Source of the DNA: JAWLBM01 sp041687675
GTDB lineage: Bacteria; Pseudomonadota; Alphaproteobacteria; Rhizobiales; Pleomorphomonadaceae
Direction of reading: 5' to 3'
DNA: 64,000 nucleotides
NCBI GenBank assembly: GCA_041687675.1
Contig: JAWLBM010000012.1
Coordinates: 1 to 64,000, forward strand
Position 1 is the stretch's first letter; every line of letters starts with the position of its first letter. The position numbers were made by a program, and so were the translations under genes. Below, piece after piece: positions 25,587-33,753 of this stretch. The notes beneath the pieces were generated by a model, which worked only from the letters and a program-made list of their open reading frames with translations, was not told the DNA's origin and did no database searches.

Positions 25587-25951
25587 GTTGCCCCCCTGGC
25601 CGGCCGAGCCCTGATTCGTTCAGGATGATTGCCATTGCGGAATGATAACGTCGCGCCGCGGCCAGACTGCACCAAGCGGCACAATCTCGATGGGCGGACC
25701 CGCTCGCGGACCGCGAACCCGACCGCGCCGCCTGCCGCGCCGGACAGGCCCCCGGAGCCGGCACCACCGGACGCCAAGGGCCGCCCGGGTCGGCGGTCAT
25801 TGTACCATAATCGGCAATTCTCGGCCGGCGTGTCCGCTACCATCCCGGCGCTCCGACGTCCGGCCGGGTTTGCGCCGGGGGCAACGCCGGCGCAGCGAAA
25901 CCGGCCCGGCCGCCGAGCATGGCGCCGCCCGGGCGATCGAGGGGGTAGGGC
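25587..25951 (+). other. Intergenic region between divergent genes
   Basis: It separates the leftward exported-protein pair from the rightward aquaporin gene and must hold both promoters. Candidate AT-rich spots are ATTGCGGAATGATAACG (25634-25650) and TGTACCATAATCGG (25800-25813). Reading frames across it are Arg/Pro/Gly-rich and look like GC-driven artefacts. I see no other element. Confidence 0.4.
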
Positions 25952-26683
25952 ATGGTCAAGAAACTCAGCGCCGAATTCTTCGGCACGTTCTGGCTCGTCT
26001 TCGGGGGCTGCGGCAGCGCGGTGCTGGCGGCGGGCTTCCCCGAACTCGGAATCGGGTTCGTCGGGGTCTCGCTGGCCTTCGGCCTGACGGTGCTGACGAT
26101 GGCCTTCGCGGTGGGCCACATCTCGGGCGGCCATTTCAACCCGGCGGTTTCGCTGGGCCTCGCGGTCGCGGGGCGGTTCGGCTATGGCGAACTGCTGCCC
26201 TACTGGGCCGCCCAGGTGCTGGGCGGGCTCCTCGCGGCGATCGTGCTCTACCTGATCGCCTCCGGCGCCCCGGAATGGAGCGCGGGCGGCTTCGCCTCCA
26301 ACGGCTACGGCGCGCTGTCGCCGGGCGGCTACGGCCTGGTCTCGGCGCTCCTCATCGAGATCGTGCTCACGGCGGCCTTCCTCGTCATCATCCTCGGCTC
26401 CACCTCGCCGAAGGCTCCCGCCGGCTTCGCGCCGATCGCGATCGGCCTCGGTCTGACGCTGATCCACCTGGTGTCGATCCCGGTCACCAACACCTCGGTC
26501 AACCCGGCCCGTTCCACCGCGGTCGCCTTCTTCGCCGACACGGGTGCGGTCGGGCAGCTTTGGGTGTTCTGGGTGGCGCCTCTCGTCGGCGCGGCTCTGG
26601 GGGCGTTGATCTGGAAGTCGCTGCTCGCCGAGGACGCTGAGCCTTCGTTGCCCGGCGCCGCGGCACCGCGGACGGCCGGCTGA
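25952..26683 (+). CDS. aqpZ: Aquaporin Z
   Basis: A water channel of the inner membrane. The 243 residues form six helices with the two half-helix motifs N-P-A: G-H-F-N-P-A-V-S near residue 60 and S-V-N-P-A-R-S near residue 186. The Arg after the second NPA, which belongs to the selectivity filter, is present. The N-terminal A-E-F-F-G-T-F-W-L-V is typical. The C-terminus carries an extra Ala/Pro-rich tail of about 15 residues. It is monocistronic, with a hairpin just after it. Confidence 0.97.
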   Translation: MVKKLSAEFFGTFWLVFGGCGSAVLAAGFPELGIGFVGVSLAFGLTVLTMAFAVGHISGGHFNPAVSLGLAVAGRFGYGELLPYWAAQVLGGLLAAIVLYLIASGAPEWSAGGFASNGYGALSPGGYGLVSALLIEIVLTAAFLVIILGSTSPKAPAGFAPIAIGLGLTLIHLVSIPVTNTSVNPARSTAVAFFADTGAVGQLWVFWVAPLVGAALGALIWKSLLAEDAEPSLPGAAAPRTAG

Positions 26684-26697
26684 CGGTCACCGGAATG

Positions 26698-26735
26698 GGG
26701 GAGGGGCTTGCCGCCTCTCCCCGCGGGGTTTTGGA
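26698..26735 (+). terminator. Probable intrinsic terminator of aqpZ
   Basis: A 9-bp stem (26698-26706 with 26714-26722, one G-T pair) is followed after six bases by TTTT. It lies 15 bases past the aqpZ stop. Confidence 0.6.
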
Positions 26736-26865
26736 GAACGGCCGGTGCGCGGTGCGCGCCGCCGCCTGTTCACCATGTCTCCAGTCGGAGCTACCGCGTC
26801 CTGATGTTTAATGGCAAGTTTACGCGTGGCGACAAAGTTTCCGATTTTTCCGGACCACGCGAACC

Positions 26866-27045
26866 ATGCGCAACTTCGTTTTCTATCTTGCGATCGTCTC
26901 CATCGTCAGCGGGCTCGACGCCGCCCTTCTCGACGGCCGCATGCTGGACGGGGCCGGCGCCATGGCCGCGGATTTCGCCCGCGGCCTCACCTACGAAGTG
27001 AACCACGTGCTCCACCGCGTGCTCGGGGAGCGGGTGGCCGGCTGA
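26866..27045 (+). CDS. 59-residue single-helix membrane protein
   Basis: The ORF begins M-R-N-F-V-F-Y-L-A-I-V-S-I-V-S-G, a hydrophobic N-terminal helix. It continues L-D-A-A-L-L-D-G-R-M and an amphipathic stretch F-A-R-G-L-T-Y-E-V. Short proteins of this plan, a hydrophobic start followed by a D/N-G-R-M element, are common and unnamed in Hyphomicrobiales. A similar one lies at 57013-57141 on the other strand. No strong ribosome site is seen, which lowers confidence. Confidence 0.5.
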   Translation: MRNFVFYLAIVSIVSGLDAALLDGRMLDGAGAMAADFARGLTYEVNHVLHRVLGERVAG

Positions 27046-27124
27046 GCAGTCGGAAAGGGCCGGCGGCCCGTGGCCGCCGGCCTCGACGCGGACATTCGGC
27101 GAGGTCCGATCCGACCGGCCGGCA

Positions 27125-27158
27125 AGAAAAAGGCCCGCGCGGCGGTGCCGCGCGGGCC
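27125..27158 (-). terminator. Intrinsic terminator of the PRC-barrel gene
   Basis: Read leftward, a GC-rich stem (GGCCCGCGCGGC pairing with its inverse around a short loop, 27132-27158) is followed by TTTTTCTT (27124-27131). It lies about 35 bases after the stop codon of the gene at 27193. Confidence 0.85.
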
Positions 27159-27192
27159 GGGGGCGCCGAGGCGCCTTCAGTTCAGCGGGAGG

Positions 27193-28530
27193 TCAGCCCC
27201 GCCACTCGATCTCGGCCTGGTCGCCGGCGCCGAGCTCGCGGTAGCGGGTCTCGTTCTCCTCCCACTCGGGCATCGCCTCAATGTCCTCGTTGGTGAGGCC
27301 GCGAACGATGACCGTGTCGTTCATGACGGAGAGGTTCTCGAGCGGCAGGACGATCCGCTTGTCGCCGAGCCCCAGGAAACCGCCGTGCTCGATGACCGCC
27401 ATGGTGCGGTTGTCGGCGGTGTTGAGGACGATCGCCTCGATCTCGCCGAGCTGCTCGCCGCGGGCGTTCATCAACGGCATGCCATCGAGCTCGTCCGCGG
27501 TGATGCGGCGCAGGTTGCCGGTCGCGGTGGTCGCTCCGGTCTCCATCTCGGTGCGCTGGCGCTCGAGTTCGGCGTCGGCGATCACGGCGACGTCGACGTC
27601 GCGCTCAAGCTGCACGTCCGGAGACTGCTGCAGCTGCGCCTGCTCCTGGGTCTGCATCCGCTCGATCTGGACGTTCGGGCCGCCCTCGGCGCGCTGGATG
27701 CTCACCTGCGGCTCCTCGGCCTCGTAGCGCACCCGCGGCTGGCCGGAGCGCTGGACCTGGACGTTGGCCTGACCCTGCGGACGCTGGATCTGCACCCGGG
27801 CCTGCTCGTCCTCGCCGAACATGACCTGCGCCTGCTCCTGCGGCTGGGTCACCTGGACCTCCGGCTGCGGCTGGCGGACCATCACCTGAGGCGGCTGCTG
27901 GTTCACCGCCACGTTCGGCTCGGGCATCCGAACCAGGATGTCAGGCTGCGGGATGCGGACCGTCACCTGCGGCGCCGGCTGGCGCACGATGATCTCGGGC
28001 TGGCCCTGGCTGACCGCGACGTCGGCCGGAATCTGACGCACCGTCACCCGCGGCTCGGACTGGTCGACGCGGATCTGCGGAGCCGTCCGGCGGACGATGA
28101 TGCGACCCTGCTCGTCGACCTGCTCGCCTTGCGCGAACTGCTCGCGCTGCTGGGCTCGCGCCCGATCCTGCTCCGTCAACTGGTCCGCCCCGACGACGAT
28201 GTCGAGGTCGCCCTGGTCGTTGAGCGGGCCCTGCTGGGTCTGGCCGAACAGCATGTCCTGCTGCTGGCCCTGCTGCGTGAACTGCTGGCCGCGGCGGCCG
28301 AAGGCCTCCTCGAACACCTGCAGCTGCTCGCGGCAGAGCTCGTTGTCGCCGCTCTGCTGCAGCTGGCGCAACCGCTGCATGTTGACGCCCAGGTCACGGT
28401 CCTGGTTCTCCTGCATGTAGGCGCCGAGCCTCTCGCAGGCCTGGCCACCCTGCTGCTGGCCTTGCGCCCATGCGGCGCCGGTGTAAAGCAGACCGGTTAT
28501 GGCGATCGTGCTCATAAGTACGTTTTTCAT
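27193..28530 (-). CDS. Exported Gln-rich repeat protein with C-terminal PRC-barrel
   Basis: A 445-residue protein. A signal peptide (M-K-N-V-L-M-S-T-I-A-I, cut after A-W-A-Q) is followed by a Gln-rich helical segment with two Cys. From about residue 115 to 300 there is a run of 10-12-residue units of the form P-x-V-x-V-R-Q-P or P-Q-V-M-V-R-Q, alternating Val and Pro/Gln. A PRC-barrel domain follows at about 335-420 (R-R-I-T-A-D-E-L-D-G, then I-V-L-P-L-E-N-L). PRC domains bind partners or RNA in other proteins; here the domain would be periplasmic. ATG 28530 is preferred over the adjacent ATG 28533 because of its spacing from GGGAG. An EcfG-like promoter match lies 50-70 bases upstream. Confidence 0.85.
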   Translation of the reverse strand: MKNVLMSTIAITGLLYTGAAWAQGQQQGGQACERLGAYMQENQDRDLGVNMQRLRQLQQSGDNELCREQLQVFEEAFGRRGQQFTQQGQQQDMLFGQTQQGPLNDQGDLDIVVGADQLTEQDRARAQQREQFAQGEQVDEQGRIIVRRTAPQIRVDQSEPRVTVRQIPADVAVSQGQPEIIVRQPAPQVTVRIPQPDILVRMPEPNVAVNQQPPQVMVRQPQPEVQVTQPQEQAQVMFGEDEQARVQIQRPQGQANVQVQRSGQPRVRYEAEEPQVSIQRAEGGPNVQIERMQTQEQAQLQQSPDVQLERDVDVAVIADAELERQRTEMETGATTATGNLRRITADELDGMPLMNARGEQLGEIEAIVLNTADNRTMAVIEHGGFLGLGDKRIVLPLENLSVMNDTVIVRGLTNEDIEAMPEWEENETRYRELGAGDQAEIEWRG

Positions 28531-28578
28531 CATTGTCTCCCATGCGCGTTTCGAATCTCGGGACCCCCTGGGCAAACC

Positions 28579-28603
28579 AACTGAATTCACCGCAATCCGT
28601 TCC
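28579..28603 (-). promoter_or_regulatory. Candidate EcfG (general stress sigma) promoter
   Basis: On the minus strand GGAAC (28599-28603) is separated by 16 bases from AGTT (28579-28582), close to the GGAAC-N16/17-cGTT consensus of EcfG-type sigma factors. It lies about 50 bases before the start of the PRC-barrel gene, a good place for a promoter. PRC-barrel and envelope proteins are common in known EcfG regulons. Confidence 0.55.
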
Positions 28604-28792
28604 TCAAAATAAGAGTTCGATAAGAGGCTCGCAGTGGTGGTTTGCTGAACAGCTATTCAAATCCAGAGTAGATCCTATTGCTGTCCCAAGCAGACACAGG
28701 CTCATCCCGCCGCCAGGAACTGCGACGGAACGGGCAGGGGGCCCGCCGGGGCGGCTCGGATCATTGTCCGGGGTCTGAACAGGAAATGGGGT

Positions 28793-30046
28793 CTAAGGTT
28801 CCCGACCGGGAACGGGCTTCGGCACGGCGGGCCGGTCCGCGGCCGCAAGCCCCCAGATGAGCCCCGTCATCATGAAGAAGTGGCGCCAGTGGTCGGTGTC
28901 GATCACCCAGCCGACGGCGAGGTGGACGAGGAAGGCGACCACCACGCACTGGGCGAAGGGCTGCCAGGGCCTCGGCCGGAACAGCAGCGGCACGGCCCGC
29001 CGGACCGTCATCGCCACGGCGGCGATATAGGCGACGAAGCCGAGCCAGCCGTATTCCATCAGGGCCTTGAGGTAGACATTGTGGGTGGCCTCGACGAACA
29101 GGCGGGGAAACTCGAAGGGCCCGACCCCGAGCGGCAGCCCGGTCGCCATCTGGAAGCCGACCCAGTGGCGGGCGAAGCGGCCGAGCGCGGCGCCGTCCGC
29201 CGCGTCGTACTCCTGCATGAGCTTCGCCCGCTGCATGAGCAGGTCCTGCACGGCCGGGTGGGAGGCCGCCACCGCGATGAGCAGCGAGAGCGAGGCGAAG
29301 CCGAGGAGCACGAGGCCCGCCAGCCGGAGCCGCGCCCGGTTCGACGGGGCCGTCGCCGCGACCACCATGGCCAGCAGCACCAGGGTGAGCGCCAAGAGCG
29401 CCCAGCCGGCGCGCGAGAAGGAGAGGAACACGCCGAGGACCAGGATCGCCAGCCCGAGCACCGTCCCGGGCCGGGTCAGGATCGGCCCGGTCATCAGCCG
29501 CCGCGCGAGGATCAGCGCCGGCAGTACAAGAAAGGGCCCGAAGACGTTCGGATCCTTGAAGGTGCCGCGGGCGCGCCCGTAGAGGAGGAAGTCGTCGAGC
29601 CCGGGAGCGAGGCGGAAGTAGGCGGCGATGCCGATCGCCGCGACCACCACCCCGGCCGCCACGCAGGCGCGCTCCACGACGCGGATCCGTCGCCAGTCCT
29701 CGGCCACGATCGCCGCGAACCAGACCGCCGAAAGGCAGAGGAACAGGCTCACCGCCATGTAGAGGACGCCGTCGCGGAGGAGGTCCTCGCTCACCAGCGT
29801 CACCGACAGGAAGCCGCCGGCGGAGAACAGCAGCAGCGTCGCGAGCAGCGGTGCGACGGAGCCCCGGATCGGCAGGCCGGCGAGGAGGAACAGCGGCATC
29901 AGCCCCGCCAGCATCAGCTCGTAGGGCGCCGGCTCCCAGAGCACGAAGCCGCCGGAGAAGACCACCAGCCAGAGCGCCCGGTCGGCGAGGCTGCCGAGGC
30001 GGACGCCGCCGGGTGCTCGGGACGGGCGCGCGGCGATGGCGGTCAT
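28793..30046 (-). CDS. O-antigen ligase/polymerase-like membrane protein
   Basis: A 417-residue polytopic protein with about 11 helices. It has the large periplasmic loop in the second half that marks the Wzy/WaaL (Wzy_C, O-antigen ligase) superfamily; in the loop, R-H-W-V-G-F-Q-M and E-A-T-H-N-V-Y-L-K are visible, the latter carrying the conserved His. In an exopolysaccharide locus it is more likely the repeat-unit polymerase than a lipid A ligase. It follows the sugar-phosphate transferase gene by 22 bases and is the last gene of the leftward unit. Confidence 0.88.
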   Translation of the reverse strand: MTAIAARPSRAPGGVRLGSLADRALWLVVFSGGFVLWEPAPYELMLAGLMPLFLLAGLPIRGSVAPLLATLLLFSAGGFLSVTLVSEDLLRDGVLYMAVSLFLCLSAVWFAAIVAEDWRRIRVVERACVAAGVVVAAIGIAAYFRLAPGLDDFLLYGRARGTFKDPNVFGPFLVLPALILARRLMTGPILTRPGTVLGLAILVLGVFLSFSRAGWALLALTLVLLAMVVAATAPSNRARLRLAGLVLLGFASLSLLIAVAASHPAVQDLLMQRAKLMQEYDAADGAALGRFARHWVGFQMATGLPLGVGPFEFPRLFVEATHNVYLKALMEYGWLGFVAYIAAVAMTVRRAVPLLFRPRPWQPFAQCVVVAFLVHLAVGWVIDTDHWRHFFMMTGLIWGLAAADRPAVPKPVPGREP

Positions 30047-30068
30047 GGCGGCGATCTCCCGGCGGGGC

Positions 30069-31565
30069 TCAGTAGGCGGACTCCTGGTCGAGGATGCGCA
30101 CCGGGGTGAGCAGCAGGATGTAGAGGTCGAAGGCGACCGACCAGTTCTCGATGTAGTGGAGGTCGTGGTCGACGCGGGCCCGGATCTTCTCCGGGCTGTC
30201 CACCTCGCCGCGCAGGCCGTTGACCTGCGCCCAGCCGGTGACGCCCGGCTTCACCCTGTGTCGGGCGAAATAGCCGTCGACGACCTCCTCCCAGAGCCGC
30301 TCGCGCGTGTGGGCGTTCACCGCGTGGGGCCGCGGGCCGACCAGCGAGAGATCGCCCCGGAGGACGTTGAGCAGCTGCGGCAGCTCGTCCAGCGAGGTAC
30401 GACGGATGAAGCGGCCGACCCGGGTCACGCGCGGGTCGCCGCGGGTCACCACCTGGCGCGCGGTCGGGTCCGCCTTGTCGTGGAACATCGAGCGGAACTT
30501 CAGTACCTCGATGACCTCGTTGTTGAAGCCGTAGCGGCGCTGCCGGAACAGCACGGGGCCGGGGCTGTCGAGCCGCACGGCCAGCGCCACCGCGGCCAGC
30601 ACCGGGGCGAGGACGACGAGGGCGAGCGAGGTGACGACGAGGTCGAAGGTGCGCTTGGCGACCTGGTCCCAGCCGGCGATCGGCTTGTCGAAGACGTCGA
30701 GCAGGGGGACCGAGCCGATGTGCGAGTAGCTGCGCGGGCGCAGCCGCAGCCGGGACGCATTGGCGGCGAGGCGGATGTCGACCGGGAGAACCCAGAGCTG
30801 CTTCAGGATCTGCAGCAGCCGCGTCTCCGCGGACGGCGGGATCGACACGATGACCAGGTCGATCGGCGTCAGCCGCGCGAAGTCGACGAGGTCGGCGACC
30901 GCCCCGAGCTTCGGGTGGCGCGGCTCGCCCGCGGGCAGGCGGCTGTCGTCCCGGTCGTCGAACAGTCCGAGGATGCGGATCTCGTCGCGGGCGCTCCGCT
31001 CGAGTTCGTCGACGAGGGCGTCGGTCGATGCCCCGCCGCCGACGATCACGACGCGCCGTTGAAGGCGGCCGCTGGCGGCCTGCCGGCGGACCTCGCTCGC
31101 CATCGCGACGCCCGCGACCACGAGCGCGGCTATCCCGGACAGGTACCAGACGGCGAACCAGCTGCGCGGCAGGTCGGCCTTGAGCCCGGCGAGGAGCAGG
31201 ACCATGGCGAAGACCGCGACGACCACCGTCCAGGTCGCGATGGCCCGGGCCACCCGCGTCTGGGGCCGGCGCAGCGCCCCGACCGAGTAGACCCCGGCGC
31301 GTCGCAGCGACATCACCGTGGCGAGCGCGGAGCCGAAGATCGGCCAAAAGGCGTGACCCGGCGCGCCGAGCCACAGGCCCACGGCCGCCAGCGTCATCCC
31401 GGCGAGAATGATCGCCTCGAAGGCGGAGGCGATGGCGGCCGCCACCGCCGGCGAGATCGCGCCTTCGCCGAGGCCGGCGACGAGCGCCGCGGCGCGTGCG
31501 CCGAGGCCGCGCGGGCCGGCCGGGCCCCGGCGCAGCGCGGAGGGATCTGTGCAGGGGGCTGTCAT
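30069..31565 (-). CDS. Undecaprenyl-phosphate sugar phosphotransferase
   Basis: It transfers a sugar-1-phosphate (glucose in the best-known relatives) from a UDP-sugar to undecaprenyl phosphate, the first step of repeat-unit assembly. The 498 residues comprise an N-terminal block of about four helices, a Rossmann-like CoA-binding-type domain (I-V-G-G-G-A-S-T-D near residue 178), another helix, and the bacterial sugar transferase domain with K-F-R-S-M, R-T-S-L-D-E-L-P-Q and V-K-P-G-V-T-G-W-A-Q. This is the WcaJ/ExoY/PssY-type layout. The sugar cannot be told from sequence. Confidence 0.95.
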   Translation of the reverse strand: MTAPCTDPSALRRGPAGPRGLGARAAALVAGLGEGAISPAVAAAIASAFEAIILAGMTLAAVGLWLGAPGHAFWPIFGSALATVMSLRRAGVYSVGALRRPQTRVARAIATWTVVVAVFAMVLLLAGLKADLPRSWFAVWYLSGIAALVVAGVAMASEVRRQAASGRLQRRVVIVGGGASTDALVDELERSARDEIRILGLFDDRDDSRLPAGEPRHPKLGAVADLVDFARLTPIDLVIVSIPPSAETRLLQILKQLWVLPVDIRLAANASRLRLRPRSYSHIGSVPLLDVFDKPIAGWDQVAKRTFDLVVTSLALVVLAPVLAAVALAVRLDSPGPVLFRQRRYGFNNEVIEVLKFRSMFHDKADPTARQVVTRGDPRVTRVGRFIRRTSLDELPQLLNVLRGDLSLVGPRPHAVNAHTRERLWEEVVDGYFARHRVKPGVTGWAQVNGLRGEVDSPEKIRARVDHDLHYIENWSVAFDLYILLLTPVRILDQESAY

Positions 31566-31597
31566 GACCTCACCGTTCCGTCGCTCTCTGCGCGACC

Positions 31598-32809
31598 TCA
31601 GGATTCCCCGACCGAGAGCCGGCCGACGGGGCGTGCGCGGACCGGTTCGGCGGCGCAGCCGCGGCGGCGTCGGGCGGTGGCGTCGGCGTAGAGCGCTTCC
31701 ACCTCCCGGGTCATCCGCCCGATGTCGAAGCGCTCGCGGATCTCGGCGGAGAACTCGGCCGCGTCGATGCTTGCCCCGGCCTCGTGGCGGAGGGCGGCGG
31801 CCATGCCGGCGGCGAGAAGGTGCGGGTCGCCCGGCTGCAGCAGCCTCGAACCGCGCTCGGCGAAGATCTCCGGGATGCCGCCGACGCGGGTGGCGACCAT
31901 CGGGATCGAGGCCGCGGCGGCCTCCAGCACCAGGTAGGGCAGTGATTCGGCGAGGCTCGGCACCACCAGGATGCGGCCCTGGGCCAGGGCCCGGCGGGTC
32001 GGCATCGGGTCGAGGAAGACGACGCGGTCGGCAAGGCCGAGCGCCGCCACCCGAGCCTCGTAGGCCGGGCGGTCGTCTCCGGCCCCGACCATGCGGACGG
32101 TGGGGCGGAGCCCATAGCGGCTCTCCAGGATCAGCAGCGCCTCGACCAGCACCTGCGGGCCCTTGAGGTCGCGCATCATGCCGGCGAAGAAGAGGTCCGC
32201 CGTCTCCGGGGCCGGCGGAACCGGCTCGAATTCGGCCGGGCGCAGGCCGTTGTGGATCCGCCGGGCCGGGACCCTCGGCTGCCCCACCTTCTCCCGGTAG
32301 GCCGCCGCCTCGTAGTCGGACACGAAGACCAGGCCGTCGGTCACGCGCTCCAGCGCCCGCTCGATGCCGAAGTAGACGCGCCCCTCGCGGCTCTCGGGGT
32401 CGAAATGGAGGCTGCCGCCGTGCGGACAGTAGATCCGGGCAACCGGGCGACCGGTCGAGCGCAGCACGGTGCCGAGCACACGCGCATAGGCCCCGCCCTT
32501 GGCGCCGTGGCCGTGCAGAATGTCCGGCCGGAGGCCCCGCAGCCGGTCGAGCAGCGCGAGGACCAGCCTGAGGTCGCTGGCGCCGATCCGTCGTTCCATC
32601 GCGAAACGTTGGACGCCAAAGGCGAGCTTCGGCGCGACCTCTTTGATCAGGGCGTCCTCGTGCGCGCCGCCGGTGCTGGCGTCGCAGATGATCCCCACCT
32701 CGTGCCCGTCGTCGCTCTGCGCCATCGCAAGGTCGGTCACATGGCGGAAGATGCCGCCGATCGGCGCGCGAACGCAGTGGATGATGCGGAGGGGCCTGTT
32801 CCTGTCCAT
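31598..32809 (-). CDS. Glycosyltransferase family 4 protein
   Basis: A 403-residue GT-B retaining glycosyltransferase, likely adding a sugar to the lipid-linked unit. The N-terminal domain has A-P-I-G-G-I-F-R-H-V-T-D. The C-terminal nucleotide-sugar domain has V-G-A-G-D-D-R-P near residue 235 and E-S-L-P-Y-L-V-L-E-A-A-A-A near 287, the EX7E-type motif. It lies between the Wza-like and sugar-transferase genes, 33 bases from the latter. The C-terminal tail after R-R-R-R is Arg-rich and probably not part of the fold. Confidence 0.93.
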   Translation of the reverse strand: MDRNRPLRIIHCVRAPIGGIFRHVTDLAMAQSDDGHEVGIICDASTGGAHEDALIKEVAPKLAFGVQRFAMERRIGASDLRLVLALLDRLRGLRPDILHGHGAKGGAYARVLGTVLRSTGRPVARIYCPHGGSLHFDPESREGRVYFGIERALERVTDGLVFVSDYEAAAYREKVGQPRVPARRIHNGLRPAEFEPVPPAPETADLFFAGMMRDLKGPQVLVEALLILESRYGLRPTVRMVGAGDDRPAYEARVAALGLADRVVFLDPMPTRRALAQGRILVVPSLAESLPYLVLEAAAASIPMVATRVGGIPEIFAERGSRLLQPGDPHLLAAGMAAALRHEAGASIDAAEFSAEIRERFDIGRMTREVEALYADATARRRRGCAAEPVRARPVGRLSVGES

Positions 32810-32975
32810 GCCTGTCGCTTCGGCTCGGCGGCGGGGCGGCCGCGCTGAAAGATCCGAAAGCTAAAATGCATGGAAAATCGCGCGCCGCGGTTAAGCGCGC
32901 GAGGAACCTGCGGAGAGCCTTACTTGCCGCTTAAGAAGATCATTCGAATTCAAATCGATTTCGCGAGACTTCGGC

Positions 32976-33530
32976 TCAGATCAGTCGCTGGCCGATCTTC
33001 AGGACGTCGCCGGGCTGCACGGGGTCGGTCACCGGCACCACCGCGGCGACCGGCCGCCCGCCGACGCGGCGGGTGACCTCGACGGCGCCCGTGCTCGCCC
33101 GCGGCGTGAAGCCGCCCGCGATGGCGACCGCGGCCTCGACCGTCAGCCCGGGGACGAAGACATACTGGCCGGGGTTGCGGACCTCGCCCATGATGAAGAA
33201 GGGCCGGTGGGTCTCCACCTCGGCGGAGACGTCCGGGTTGCGCAGGTAGCGGGCGCCGAGGGCGGCGGCGATGGCGCCGGCGAGTTCCTGGGTGGTCCGG
33301 CCTCGCGCGGCGACGGGTCCCACCAGGGGCATCGCCACGTATCCGGCCTGGTCGACCGTGTAGGAGCCGGAGAGCGAGGGCTGCTCGAAGACGACGATCC
33401 GGACCCGGTCGCCGCTGTCGAGGCGGTAGGGGGCGGAGAGCGGGTCGGCGAAGGCGGTCGGGCGGACGGCCGTGTCGGCGCAGCCGGCCAGCGGCGCGGC
33501 GAGGGCCATCAGGAAGGTCCGGCGATGCAT
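32976..33530 (-). CDS. Polysaccharide export lipoprotein (Wza-like, short)
   Basis: A 184-residue protein with a lipobox, L-A-G-C, at about residues 14-17. A Poly_export domain follows (Y-R-L-D-S-G-D-R-V-R-I-V-V-F), then a SLBB domain (F-F-I-M-G-E-V-R-N-P-G-Q-Y, with V-E-A-A-V-A-I-A-G-G-F). At this length it lacks the C-terminal amphipathic helix that forms the outer-membrane pore in E. coli Wza, as is usual for short rhizobial ExoF/GumB-type proteins. It is transcribed away from the Wzc-like gene across a 223-base intergenic region. Confidence 0.93.
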   Translation of the reverse strand: MHRRTFLMALAAPLAGCADTAVRPTAFADPLSAPYRLDSGDRVRIVVFEQPSLSGSYTVDQAGYVAMPLVGPVAARGRTTQELAGAIAAALGARYLRNPDVSAEVETHRPFFIMGEVRNPGQYVFVPGLTVEAAVAIAGGFTPRASTGAVEVTRRVGGRPVAAVVPVTDPVQPGDVLKIGQRLI

Positions 33531-33753
33531 GGGCGGCAGGCCCCTCGAATCTGGAATGCGGGGGCGCCACGACCGGCGAGGCTCCCGACGCGGGACGCTA
33601 GCCCGACATGGTTAACGAAGCCTCAACGGAGCGAACCGGGACGGGACGCTGCCGCCGCCGGACGCGCATTCCTTACCCTTTGAACGATCAGCTTAACCGC
33701 ATGGTTACCATGACGGCCCCATGATTCCGGCAGTCAGCAGCGGGATCGGAGCC
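33531..33753. promoter_or_regulatory. Divergent wza/wzc intergenic region with palindromic operator
   Basis: A perfect 13-bp palindrome, CATGGT-T-ACCATG (33700-33712), overlaps an inverted repeat TAACC-GCAT-GGTTA (33694-33707). A further half-site, CATGGTTA, occurs at 33608-33615, about 90 bases upstream toward the Wza-like gene. The palindrome sits about 40 bases before the Wzc-like start, where a repressor or activator of both directions could bind. The regulator is unknown. Confidence 0.45.

Noticed and set aside
27600..28130. Possible CRISPR-like repeats
   Set aside because: The periodicity is inside one coding frame (10-12-residue protein repeats), with no constant DNA repeat or spacer pattern.
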